From UBA5239 sp040394635 (GTDB taxonomy: Bacteria; Verrucomicrobiota; Lentisphaeria; Victivallales; Victivallaceae), in contig JBEBRW010000023.1 in assembly GCA_040394635.1 (NCBI GenBank), positions 10,477 through 74,476 on the forward strand: a stretch of DNA of 64,000 bases, in the 5' to 3' direction. A model generated the notes under the pieces. That model was not told where the DNA came from and ran no database searches. It was given only the letters and a program-made list of their open reading frames with translations. The position numbers and the translations under genes were made by a program. Of this stretch, positions 9,772 to 19,100 are shown in pieces. The number at the start of each line of letters is the position of its first letter. Position 1 is the first letter of the stretch.

Positions 9772-10524
9772 TTAAAATGTATAATTCGTTTTTCCATGCT
9801 GGTAAACCTGGTCATAGTGGAAAACGGTTGTATTCAAAGCCGCTGCCACCATCCAGTAACTACTTGCTTCCGTCGCGGCGTGGCCGTCGGCGAAAAACAT
9901 TCCATCTCCATTCCGATGAACGCCCTTCCTGACGGCCTGGAAACTGGACGAGGGGCCGGTATACCAGTCTTTCGGCGCGGGCCTGAGCACAATGTTGTTG
10001 CGCATGGTCCCGGAGAGGTCGCACATCATGATAATCTTATTCGACGCGGAGCGGATTTTGCCGAGTTTGATTCCTTTTCGGTCGGCCACTGTGGTATTGG
10101 GCTGGATATGAACCATGGAATTCACCCATTTTCCCATAATGAACTTATTCTGATCCGTACTGGCGACATATGCATTGATCGCCGGGCATTCAAATAATTG
10201 CATCCGATTAAGCGCCGGGAGCGAAGAATCTTCGGTCACGCCGAGATAGACTGACAATTGCTTTGTCACATCGACTTTTCCGTCGGTGGGAGCTTGAGCC
10301 GTTCCGTCATTGGTCTGCCCGGCGGCAAATGGCATGAAGCCGTCATTGTTATCCGTATACATCGCATATGCGGTGCCGAGTTGTTTATTGTTGCTGGTAC
10401 AGCTGATTTCGCGCGCTCTTGCCCTGGCATTGTTCAAGGCCGGCAGCAGCATCGCGGCCAGTATTGCGATAATCGCAATCACTACCAACAACTCTATAAG
10501 TGTAAAACATATTATCCGTTTCAT
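9772..10524 (-). CDS. Pseudopilin, prepilin-type N-terminus with H-X9-DG motif
   Basis: The 250-residue product starts MKRIICFTLIELLVV with AAGGAG upstream of ATG 10524. It contains the prepilin cleavage site, the +5 Glu and the long N-terminal helix. The C-terminal HRNGDGMFFADGH matches H-X9-DG exactly. It lies 13 bases after the LacI regulator and 34 bases before a second pseudopilin of a different central sequence, so this operon carries two. No disulfide pattern or ligand motif allows a specific function to be named. Confidence 0.88.
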   Translation of the reverse strand: MKRIICFTLIELLVVIAIIAILAAMLLPALNNARARAREISCTSNNKQLGTAYAMYTDNNDGFMPFAAGQTNDGTAQAPTDGKVDVTKQLSVYLGVTEDSSLPALNRMQLFECPAINAYVASTDQNKFIMGKWVNSMVHIQPNTTVADRKGIKLGKIRSASNKIIMMCDLSGTMRNNIVLRPAPKDWYTGPSSSFQAVRKGVHRNGDGMFFADGHAATEASSYWMVAAALNTTVFHYDQVYQHGKTNYTF

Positions 10525-10537
10525 CTTTGCAGTCTCC

Positions 10538-11551
10538 TTAATTTCTCATTTGACAAGTGGAGTCTCCCACGATCAGTTCCGGCTCGATCAGGACCGGCAA
10601 CTGAGTATTTTCGATATTGTTAAAGGTGTTCCAGAGCTCGGCGGCCATTTTTCCGACCGGCAGCCTCACCGTGGTCAGATTGGCCGGTTGAAACGGATCG
10701 CGGTAACCGTCGATGCCGATCACCCCGATCTGCTGCGGTACTTCGAGCCCCGCTGTTCTCAGGCAGTGCACCAGCAGGTCCGCCAGGCGGTCGTTGTAGC
10801 AGATCACTACTTCCGGGGCTTTGGCGCTTTTCTTCAGTTTCCGGGCCAGCGTCATACACTCATCATAATTCGCCACTTCTCCGGTCAAAGTCAGGGCAAT
10901 TCCCTTCCGCGCGCCGATGGCCGCCTTCAGAAAACTGAGCCGTTCGGAGCCCGAGAACTGGTGGCACCCGGCATAACCGAGGTAGCCGATCCGCGTCGCG
11001 CCGAGCGAAACGGCGTGCTCCACCGCCAGCTCCATCACCCGTGTTTCATTGAACGCGATATCGCGGGCCACGTGAATCACCGGCACTTCATAATCTTCAT
11101 ACTGGCTCAGGATATCGCTGTTCACCTTGGGGTTGAGCCGGGCGATGATCAGGCCGTCGACATTTCGCGAGAGAAAACTTTTCAGCAGCTGCCGCTCCCG
11201 CTCGGAGTCGTTTGCCGAATAGGCGTTGATGATCATGAAGCCGTTTTCCAGGAACAATTCGTCGACACCGGCACTCAGGCGCAGCGCGAATTCAGTATCG
11301 GAATCCTGCAGGATCATGCCGACGTTGTGGCTGCGCCCCGAGACCAGCGTCCGGGCTGATTCGTTGGGGATGTAGCCAAGCTCGTTGATGGCTTTCTGGA
11401 CCTTCTTGCGGGTGAGCTCGCTGACGCCGATATTCATGTCTTTGTTTTTGTTCAGAACCGCATACACCGCGGCCCGCGACACTCCGGCATGGGCGGCCAC
11501 GTGCGAAATCGTCATTCGCGGTTTCCGGTTTTTTTCGATACCAACAGTCAT
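10538..11551 (-). CDS. LacI family transcriptional regulator
   Basis: The 337-residue protein has an N-terminal helix-turn-helix (MTISHVAAHAGVSRAAVYAVL, about residues 13-33) and the hinge-helix region with GYIPNESARTL. A full type 1 periplasmic-binding-protein-like sensor domain follows to the end (VGMILQDSD, DGLIIAR, PQQIGVIGIDGY). It is the first gene of a minus-strand operon with two pseudopilins and a secreted clan GH-A enzyme. Its promoter carries two copies of a CACGTG-centred operator, so autorepression lifted by a sugar ligand is the likely mode. The ribosome site before ATG 11551 is weak (GGA), consistent with low regulator levels. Confidence 0.92.
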   Translation of the reverse strand: MTVGIEKNRKPRMTISHVAAHAGVSRAAVYAVLNKNKDMNIGVSELTRKKVQKAINELGYIPNESARTLVSGRSHNVGMILQDSDTEFALRLSAGVDELFLENGFMIINAYSANDSERERQLLKSFLSRNVDGLIIARLNPKVNSDILSQYEDYEVPVIHVARDIAFNETRVMELAVEHAVSLGATRIGYLGYAGCHQFSGSERLSFLKAAIGARKGIALTLTGEVANYDECMTLARKLKKSAKAPEVVICYNDRLADLLVHCLRTAGLEVPQQIGVIGIDGYRDPFQPANLTTVRLPVGKMAAELWNTFNNIENTQLPVLIEPELIVGDSTCQMRN

Positions 11552-11570
11552 TTTCCAATATCCCTTGATA

Positions 11571-11620
11571 TTTCACGTGCAATATGCTACTATTATAATA
11601 TATTGCACGTGAAATGTCAA
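11571..11620 (-). promoter_or_regulatory. Consensus promoter with two LacI-type operators
   Basis: Read on the minus strand, TTGACA (11620-11615), a 17-base spacer and TATAAT (11597-11592) form a perfect sigma-70 promoter. The spacer contains TTTCACGTGCAATA (11614-11601). An inverted copy of this 14-mer lies just after the predicted start (11584-11571). Each copy has a near-palindromic CACGTG core with the central CG typical of LacI-family operators. Both sites would block polymerase when occupied. Confidence 0.85.
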
Positions 11621-11684
11621 TAGGGAAAATAAAAATTTTACACTTTTTCTGATAAGAGAGCGGCAATAGCAAGATCGCGAAAAC

Positions 11685-11807
11685 TCGGACAGGTCGGACA
11701 AGTCGGACTTGTCGGACATGCTTTCGTTAAAGCTGCGGCACAGCAGGCTGATTTTGAGCTTATCAGCCGCCTCATATTCGTCCTCTATGTCCTATGCGTC
11801 CTATGAA
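11685..11807. repeat. Two short 9-base-period tandem repeats
   Basis: Four units beginning TCGGAC start at 11685, 11694, 11703 and 11712 (TCGGACAGG, TCGGACAAG, TCGGACTTG, TCGGACATG). A second block at 11781-11807 has three units, TCCTCTATG, TCCTATGCG and TCCTATGAA, with the same period. They sit in the 370-base gap between the LacI promoter and the BlaI-like gene. No gene or RNA family is recognised there. Confidence 0.6.
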
Positions 11808-11876
11808 TTTCCCCTTGTCCGAGGACAGCCGGCAAAAAATTTCGGAAAAGAATCGATTTCGATTTGATTTCATAGA

Positions 11877-11888
11877 TTACTTGTGTAA
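11877..11888 (+). promoter_or_regulatory. Candidate BlaI-type operator
   Basis: TTAC-TTGT-GTAA is a dyad 34 bases before the BlaI-like start, in an AT-rich promoter region. BlaI/MecI repressors bind dyads built on TACA/TGTA-like arms, so this is a plausible autoregulatory site, but the arms are short. Confidence 0.3.
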
Positions 11889-11921
11889 CTTATAGATAAA
11901 GAAAAGCAATCAGGAGTATTT

Positions 11922-12293
11922 ATGGAAGAAATACGGATACCGGAAAGCGAACTTGAAATCATGAAGGTTTTGTGGGAGCGGTCGCCCCAGACCCTGCCGG
12001 AAATCGTCAAAAATGTGCAGAACTCCAACCCGTGGGAAGCGGTCACCATCAAAACCATGTTGCTGCGGCTGGTCAAGAAAGAGTTGATCCGGCAGAGCGG
12101 CAGCCGCCGCAGTTATCTCTATGAACCGCTGGTAAGCAAGGCCGCCGCCGTGAAGTCGGCGGGCAGGCAGTTCATGGACAAGATGTTCAATGGAGCGCCC
12201 GCCGCGATGATTTCGTTTTTCATCCAGAGCGGTGAACTCTCTCCGTCCGATATCCAGGAAATCAGCAAATTGATCGAAGAGATGAAAAAATGA
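11922..12293 (+). CDS. BlaI/MecI/CopY family transcriptional repressor
   Basis: The 123-residue protein is of full family length. It has the winged-helix region typical of BlaI: PESELEIMKVLWERSPQTLPEIV, then VTIKTMLLRLVKKELI, then a wing with SRRSYLYEPLVS. The C-terminal part forms the dimerisation helices. CAGGAG precedes the ATG. Its stop overlaps the start of the M56 sensor gene in ATGA, so the two are translated together. In BlaI-BlaR1 pairs the membrane protease triggers cleavage of the repressor; the same is inferred here. The target genes other than its own operon are unknown, and no beta-lactamase is nearby. Confidence 0.9.
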   Translation: MEEIRIPESELEIMKVLWERSPQTLPEIVKNVQNSNPWEAVTIKTMLLRLVKKELIRQSGSRRSYLYEPLVSKAAAVKSAGRQFMDKMFNGAPAAMISFFIQSGELSPSDIQEISKLIEEMKK

Positions 12294-14407
12294 GCGGAAT
12301 TCTGATCTATTATCTGGCGAATACGCTGATGCGCGGCGGGATCATTGTACTGTCGCTGCTGCTGCTCGAATTTTTCCTGCGGCGTAAATTGGTTTTTGCG
12401 GGCGGGCGCAGGATTTTCCTGCTTGCGCTGCTGTTGATTCTGCTGCCGGTGGAAAGGCTCGAATGGCCGGGCGGCGAAAAGAGCGCTTACACGCCGGTGC
12501 CGCACTGCATCGAGGTGCCCGATTGGAACGTGGCGTGGAGCCAGGCGCAGGCTGCGGCCGCGCCGGTGCCGCAAGCGCTTCCGGCGGTCGAAGAGGCCGC
12601 TGCCCCGGAGCGCGTGGCCGCAGCCGGAATCACGGGCTGGAAATGGCGTTTGTTCGATGTTCTGGCGATTGTTTATCTGGCAGGAGTGTTGTTTCTGTGG
12701 GCAAAGCAGATTCGGCATTACTTTATATGGCGCAACCGGATCCGGCGGTGCATCGCGATCACCGGCGGCCGGGTGTTTGACGTGTTTCTGGAGTCGAAAC
12801 GCCTGACAGGGCTGGAGCGTTTCCCGGTCATGCTGCTGGACAGCAGTCATCTGCTGCCGGTGGCGGCATGTTTCGGGACGTTGCGGCGCGGGGCGGTTCT
12901 TTGCCCGCTCGAGGAGTACGGCAAATACACGGATTCCGAACTGCGGATGATCCTGATTCATGAACTGGAGCATTTGCGCAGAAAGGATAATCCGGTGGCG
13001 TTTTTTCTGATGATGGTGTCCAACTGTTTCTTCATCAATCCGTTTGTGCGTGTCATCACCTCGCGTTGGGCGATGGCCGCCGAGCTGGATTGCGACGAAA
13101 AAGTCAGGACCACGCTGCATCTGAGCCGGCGGGGCATGGCGGAATACGCCGAACTCCTGCTGGCCAGTCAAACCCGGGGAGGCGCTTATGTGCCGGGCTG
13201 TGGGCTCGGTGCGTCGGCGAAGAACCTGAAATTGCGAATACAGGAGATTGTTATGAGACGTACGAAATTACAGTTATTGGGATATTTGTCCGGAATATGC
13301 GCATTGTTTGTGCTGGGGTGTTTCATCATGCCCGAGCTGAGGGCCGACACGCGGGAGGCACTCGACCCGCTGGTGGCGGCAAACCTTCCCGCCACGACCA
13401 CCGAGCTGATTTATTTCAACGCGGCCGCCCTCGACCCGGCCGGCAGCGCGTTGCTGGAAAAGGGTATCGGTCCCGCTCGTTACCTGGGGCGAAATCTCTG
13501 GAATGCCCTTTTTATGATGATTGCTTCCGAAAAGAACAAGGGCCATTTCTATATGGCGTTTACTCCGGATATTGGAACATTTATATTGCTGAAAAATGGC
13601 GCGGATTCCGATGAAGTGGTTATTGCGCCCAGTACTTCGAATCAGAATATGACGGCACGGAAAATGCCGAACGGTTATTTCGCCATGTATCCCGCCGGGA
13701 AGAAATTACCCGCCATGGGGCTTCCGGATGAGTTGAGGCGGAAAATTGTCGCGGCTCCGGGGGAAGTGCTGAGAAGCTGCAAAGCGGGTAACTCGCCGGC
13801 CGTGGTGAGCGTGTTTAACCGTGACGGCGTCTACACGCTTTTCACCATCCAGCCGGAGGGCCGGGAAAAAAACGTGACCATGGAGACACTTCTGGAGAAA
13901 GCCACGGCCTTTACCCCGGAAAGCGAGAAGGAAGTGACGAAGACCTTCATCAAAGAAAATCTGAAGTTCACCCCGAAAACGCTTGATGGCAAAAACGTTT
14001 ATGAACTGGAGTTTCCGTTGAATGAAAAAACGATCACCTTCTGGAGCGATTTTATCCGGAAAACCCAGCAAGAGCAAAACAAGGCAAATGCCCCGAAGGT
14101 CATCGCGTTATCTCCGGCGAATGGCGCGACCGGTGTCGACCCGAACCTCAAGGAAATCAAGGTGACTTTCGACCGTCCGATGGGCAAAACGAGCTGGTCG
14201 TTCTGTCAGAAAAGCGATGTCGATTTTCCGGAGACCGGCGGCATGCCATCTTACGATGAGAGCGGAATTGTCATCACGATGCCGGTGCGGCTCTCCCCGA
14301 ACAAGACCTATAATATTTACCTGAACGCGCCTCCGTACCTCGGATTCCGTTCTGCCAACGGCGGTATCCTGGAAGAAGTGCACTACACGTTCACCACCGG
14401 TAAATAA
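12290..14407 (+). CDS. BlaR1/MecR1-like M56 membrane metalloprotease sensor with C-terminal Ig-like domain
   Basis: The N-terminal half has several membrane helices and the zinc motif HELEH near residue 225, within LIHELEHLRRKD, plus the downstream AAELDCDEKV typical of M56 peptidases. A further membrane helix near residues 325-345 (YLSGICALFVLGCF) leads to an extracytoplasmic region of about 360 residues. That region has no penicillin-binding SxxK/SxN/KTG set that I can see. The last 110 residues (VIALSPANGATGVDPNLKEI to YTFTTG) match a Big_5/SbsA-type Ig-like domain. So it is a signal-transducing protease paired with the BlaI-like repressor, but the signal sensed is probably not a beta-lactam. 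It converges on the next gene with a one-base gap. Confidence 0.85.
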   Translation: MSGILIYYLANTLMRGGIIVLSLLLLEFFLRRKLVFAGGRRIFLLALLLILLPVERLEWPGGEKSAYTPVPHCIEVPDWNVAWSQAQAAAAPVPQALPAVEEAAAPERVAAAGITGWKWRLFDVLAIVYLAGVLFLWAKQIRHYFIWRNRIRRCIAITGGRVFDVFLESKRLTGLERFPVMLLDSSHLLPVAACFGTLRRGAVLCPLEEYGKYTDSELRMILIHELEHLRRKDNPVAFFLMMVSNCFFINPFVRVITSRWAMAAELDCDEKVRTTLHLSRRGMAEYAELLLASQTRGGAYVPGCGLGASAKNLKLRIQEIVMRRTKLQLLGYLSGICALFVLGCFIMPELRADTREALDPLVAANLPATTTELIYFNAAALDPAGSALLEKGIGPARYLGRNLWNALFMMIASEKNKGHFYMAFTPDIGTFILLKNGADSDEVVIAPSTSNQNMTARKMPNGYFAMYPAGKKLPAMGLPDELRRKIVAAPGEVLRSCKAGNSPAVVSVFNRDGVYTLFTIQPEGREKNVTMETLLEKATAFTPESEKEVTKTFIKENLKFTPKTLDGKNVYELEFPLNEKTITFWSDFIRKTQQEQNKANAPKVIALSPANGATGVDPNLKEIKVTFDRPMGKTSWSFCQKSDVDFPETGGMPSYDESGIVITMPVRLSPNKTYNIYLNAPPYLGFRSANGGILEEVHYTFTTGK

Positions 14408-14408
14408 A

Positions 14409-16043
14409 TTACTCGTAGGCGACGGCGTGAGAGTTGTTACGAACGCTCAGGCCGTTCCAATTGATGCTGTAATATTCCCCTTCTTCCCGGAGGGTGGGGG
14501 CGGGGGAAGGCGCGGCGTCCACGGGGAGAATCTCGAGGGCACCGCCGACAACGCATCGCAATTCATGATCGAAAACGATGCATTTCTCCGAGCCCTCGTA
14601 GAGAACGGCTTCCACCCAGGAGCGGTCCGCGTCGCGTCCGCTTTGCCAGCGAATCGGTGAACTGTTGAAATGGCCGGGAAGTTCGTGGATGACGACCCTG
14701 AACGCGCCGGCGGCGAGTTGCGTTACCTGACCGGCCGCGAGTTCGAAGCACAGCGCCAGTTTCGAGAATGTGAAACTGCGGTCCGCCGGGCGGTCGAGGC
14801 TGATGTGCCAGTCGCCGCGGTCAGTCAGCATATTAAGCGCGAAAACCACCCGGTTTTTCTCCTGCGCCATTCGCGCGCCCGCCGATGAGAAATCGGCTCC
14901 GTCCTTGAAAAAGCGCATGCGGAACACCGCCGGGCGTCCGTCTTCCGCCGGCCAGTAGCCGAGCAGCGGGCGGCGCTGTGTCCAGAAACACTCGCGGCTG
15001 ATCGAGCCGAGGATCAGTTCCGGCGTCACGTACGTGGTTCCGGTGAAGCACATATCCGGGGTGGCGCGTTTGACGAAACGCTGTACGATCTGCTCCTCCG
15101 GCGCGGATACCTGCGTGAAACGGGCGCGGTATTGCTCCGGGCACGGCAGGTGCCGCACGCCGTCGTAACGGAACTGCAGCGGACTAGGTTCTTCGCTGCC
15201 CGCGGTGCTGCGGATTTCGGCCCCGGTTGTTTCGCGGAGAAAAGCCGCCGCTTCGGCGGAGAGACATTCCGAATAAGCGCGCGACTGCGGACCGCCGAGT
15301 TGCCCGGTTGCCGGATGGAACCGTTTGGCAAGCTCGCCCCAGATGAAGGCGTGAAGTTCGCGTGCGGCCGCGATCAATCGTTGATTCGCCGTCACCAGCT
15401 GCAGGATACGCTCCGTTTCGTACAGCGCGATAAACGTATAAGTCGGGCTGTTGTATTCATTGAGTCCGCCCTGTTCTTTGGTGTATGCCAGAAACGTTTC
15501 GATGCGCCGCGCCGCGTAGTCCGCAAGTAACGGGTTGGCGAGGATTTCTCCGGCACAACCGGTCACCGCCGCACCCATGATTGCGATATTGGTGTAATCC
15601 GGGCGGACATTGCGGCGGAAGATCGCCCACGCCGCCCGCTCGAGCGCCGCTTCGATATCCGAGGCCAAGGATTTTTCGAGGCGGTCGCGGTGTTCCTTCA
15701 GCATGTGGCAGAGCGCCGCGCCGATGAAGTCGGCCCAGTTCCAGTCCGGCGGCGCCATCATCGGCACCGGCTCCTCGCAGTTCCATGGCCAGATGCCGAA
15801 TGCCGGGTCGTACGGATCGGTTACTTGAAGCGCCAGCACATTGCGGATCACTGCCGCGGCGCGTTCGTGATTGCCGAGCTCAAGCAGTGCAAGCGCGTAA
15901 TAGATATTGGTTCGGGTCGAGTGAACCCATGAACCGGACGGAATCCGGCTGTGATAACCCGGCGACTGAAATACTTCGCCGAGAAGGTTGAGTCCGGTAT
16001 TGAAATTCGCTTCCTGTGCCGCGAGCTGTTGCTGAAGATCCAT
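14409..16043 (-). CDS. Predicted (alpha/alpha)-toroid carbohydrate-active protein, family unassigned
   Basis: The 544-residue protein has no signal peptide. Its N-terminal 250 residues are helical with aromatic, acid-rich stretches (NEYNSPTYTFIALYE, WPWNCEEPVPM, RPDYTNIAIMGAA) like those of alpha/alpha-toroid polysaccharide lyases and unsaturated glucuronyl hydrolases. The C-terminal half is beta-rich (RGDWHISLDRPADRSF), which could be a lyase-type beta-sandwich. I cannot assign a PL or GH family. It starts 57 bases after the beta-helix gene on the same strand and may be the last gene of the GntR-headed operon. Confidence 0.55.
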   Translation of the reverse strand: MDLQQQLAAQEANFNTGLNLLGEVFQSPGYHSRIPSGSWVHSTRTNIYYALALLELGNHERAAAVIRNVLALQVTDPYDPAFGIWPWNCEEPVPMMAPPDWNWADFIGAALCHMLKEHRDRLEKSLASDIEAALERAAWAIFRRNVRPDYTNIAIMGAAVTGCAGEILANPLLADYAARRIETFLAYTKEQGGLNEYNSPTYTFIALYETERILQLVTANQRLIAAARELHAFIWGELAKRFHPATGQLGGPQSRAYSECLSAEAAAFLRETTGAEIRSTAGSEEPSPLQFRYDGVRHLPCPEQYRARFTQVSAPEEQIVQRFVKRATPDMCFTGTTYVTPELILGSISRECFWTQRRPLLGYWPAEDGRPAVFRMRFFKDGADFSSAGARMAQEKNRVVFALNMLTDRGDWHISLDRPADRSFTFSKLALCFELAAGQVTQLAAGAFRVVIHELPGHFNSSPIRWQSGRDADRSWVEAVLYEGSEKCIVFDHELRCVVGGALEILPVDAAPSPAPTLREEGEYYSINWNGLSVRNNSHAVAYE

Positions 16044-16100
16044 GATTGCCTGCCTTCGGTTAAATCGTGGAGCATACTCTACAGCCGCGCCGGGATTTTG

Positions 16101-19100
16101 TCAATGCCCCGGCGGCGAAAATGCTTCGGGTTCAAGGCCGATTTTGCGCTTCTGCAGCTCGGGGTTGTTCGTGAGGAAATCCGGGAAATCCAACGGGGCG
16201 AAGTTGCCGCCGCGCTTATGGTATTCCTGCTCCTGGTGCTGTGCGCCCAGTTTCGCATAATTCTGCTCCCAGTCTTCCAGATTTTTGAAGCGGATGAAGT
16301 TCGGGAGCGCCTTGAACACAGGATCGGCGAAAATCGCCGTGCCATTGCGGTTCGTCCGTTTCAGAAAGGCGTCGTAAGTCACCATTTCATTGCCGAAACG
16401 TCCCTGTTTGCGCCACTGGCGCTCGAGCACTTCGCCGCCGCCGGACATTGGCAAATCGGTGCCGTTGTAGCGGCGGTAGCCGAAAATGGTTTTTTCGTTC
16501 TCCGGTACGCGCAGGAAATAGCAGTTGTCCTGTTCATCGAGGGCGGCGATATCGGTCAGGCTGATGATCGGATTGCTGACTTTCTGCAGGGTGTTGTCGA
16601 CCCAGATGCTGTTGCGTATCATGGCCTTTTCCGCCGGAGTATTACTGATGGTGCAGCTGTTCACCTGATTGATGTAGAAGACGCAGTTGCGAATCAGGAG
16701 ATCCGGGCAATTCGTGAAGGACGAACCGTGAAACGCCCGGGTGAGGAAGCAGTTGGCCAGGGTCAGGTTGGCGCTCCGGTTGGCGGCGACAAAGGGCGGG
16801 GTATAGCCGTCGGAGCGGCCATCGTAAAAGCAGCGGCTGAGTGTGATGTGGGCGGTGTTCCACAGGACCACGCCGGCGGTGCCTTCGGTTTGATGGATCT
16901 CGCGAAAATAGAAGCCGTCGATCTGCACATATTTTTTGTTGCAAACCGCGAAGCCGTAGTCGAGCTGGCGGACGTTGCCGTCGAGCCAGACTTTTTCGCC
17001 GGGAGCGGTGGCGATGTTCAGGATGCGATCCTTGTCGCCGGTGGCGCGGATGCGTACCGACTCCTGATAAGTGCCCTGATGGACCAGCACGGTGTCGCCC
17101 GCGGTGGCGGCCGCGGCGGCGTGGCTGATGGTGCGCCAGGGGCTTTCGGCGCTGCCGGGGTTCCGGTCGCTGCCGTTGACCGCCACATGATACGTGAGCG
17201 GCGCCCGGTCATTGGCTTCGGTGGTGAAATTCTGCACCGGCGTGACAATCGACCGGCTCTGGCGGTTCAGTTCCTGCGGCAGTTCCTGGTTGGAGAATTG
17301 CTTGCCGGCCACGGCACGCGCCGTAATCCGGAAATAGTGTTCTTTGCCGGGCGTCAGGCCGGTGAGGCTGAGCGATTGAAATGCCGTTCGCGGCTGGAAA
17401 TCGTATTTCTGCGTGCAGGCCGGGGTGTCGCCGTAAGCGATGGTGCCGTTGACCGGATAATTGCTCCAGAACTCGATATTGGCGGTGGTGGCGGTCCGCG
17501 AAAGCAGTTTCGGACCGTCGAGCTCCAACGGCATGGCCAGCGGCTGGCGGCGGTAGGGGCCGACAGGCATGCCGTCGATGCCGCGTCCTTCGAATGATTT
17601 ACCGTTTTTCAGCGTCAGGCTCTGAGCGAATTCCGGGACCGCGACAAAGGAGTGCGGTTCGTTCGCGGGCACGTTTTCGCTGTAGCTGTTGAAGTCCGAC
17701 CAGCAGTTGTCGGCGGTGAGCGTGCCGGAGGCGAAAATGTTGCCGGTGATGAAGCCATCGGTACAGCCGCTCAGCTCTGCGCCGTTGAGAATGTTATGCG
17801 TCAGGCGGTATTTCGTCGAGCCGGTGAATCCGGCGGCTCCGGAAATCGCGCATTGGTTGATTGTGATATGGTTGGAATTGGTCACTTCCAGCGCGGTAGC
17901 GGCGAGGCGCTCCAGCGTGATATTTTCGCTGTTTTCGAGCCGGATACGGCCATTGAGAGCGACCGGGAACGAGCCGCGGCCGCGAATGGTGACGTCCTTC
18001 ACATTTTTCAGGACCAGATCGTTCTTCCACGTACCGGGCAGCAGGTAAAATGTGGTGCCGTTTTTGATCTTGTGGTCAAAGGTGCGCCAGGCGGTTCTCT
18101 CCGAATTGCCGTCCGCCTTGTCGTCGCCGTCGGGCTTCACGTAAAACACCTGATCGGAGAAGGGGGCGGGCGAGCGGTCGCGGTACTTGGAATCCGCTTG
18201 GGGGCGATAGTCGTAATTGGCGGGATCGGCGAATTCGCGGTCCTCGTCCAGATCCTTTTCATGGGGGCGGACGATGCTGTTTTTCGCGGCGCCGAAGTAG
18301 CCGGCGTCGCCGTAGTTGAAGATGCAGTTTTCGATCAGCCGCGAGTAGAGGGCGGCGCCGGCCACGCAGCGGCGCGCGGTGGTGGTGTCGCTGGGGTATT
18401 TCAGCCACATGTCGCCATAGCCGTTGTCAAACGAAATATTGTCTTCGAAAATGCAGTTTTGAGCCGGGCTGCTGCCGTAGAAGCGGATGCCGGCGGTCTT
18501 TGAATCGAAGGAGAGGCAATTGCGGATAGCGGTGTTTTCCGAGGGCGTCAGGACGATGATGTTGCCGCCGGAACCGTAAAACGGCGAATAATTGGCGTAA
18601 CTGCGGCAATTTTCGATGGCGTTGCCGGATGAATTCATGCTGAAACCGATGCCGCTGCCGTTCAGGAACGTGGTGACATTGCGGACGGTGCAGTTTTTCG
18701 GGGCCACCATGTAAACGCCCCACTTGGCGTTCTGGCCCGGGGTGCCGCCGGGCGAATTGGCGTTGAACCCGGTCAGGATCAGCCCCTCGACCGTGACATT
18801 GCGGACGCCGCCTTTGGCGTTGATCATGATGCCGTGGCTGCGCAGGTCGGAGATCGTGATATGGTGCTGTTTCGGGGGCGCGGAGTCGCTGGTGTTGATA
18901 TAGAGGATTTCCGCTTTTTCGTCATAAAACCACGAGCCGGGACTGAAGTCGAGTTCCGCAGTGGACGGCATGCGCTGGTAGTTGCGCAGAGTGTCGCGCT
19001 CGTTCACTGCTTCGGGCAGCTGAGGGAAGGCGCATTGCCAGACGCGCGGCGAGAACTCCGAGCGTTCGAACTCCGGCGCGTCCACGTCGCCGCGCAGTAC

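Noticed and set aside
15951..17597. A 548-codon open frame on the plus strand
   Set aside because: It is antisense to the beta-helix and toroid genes, has no ribosome site and matches no fold.
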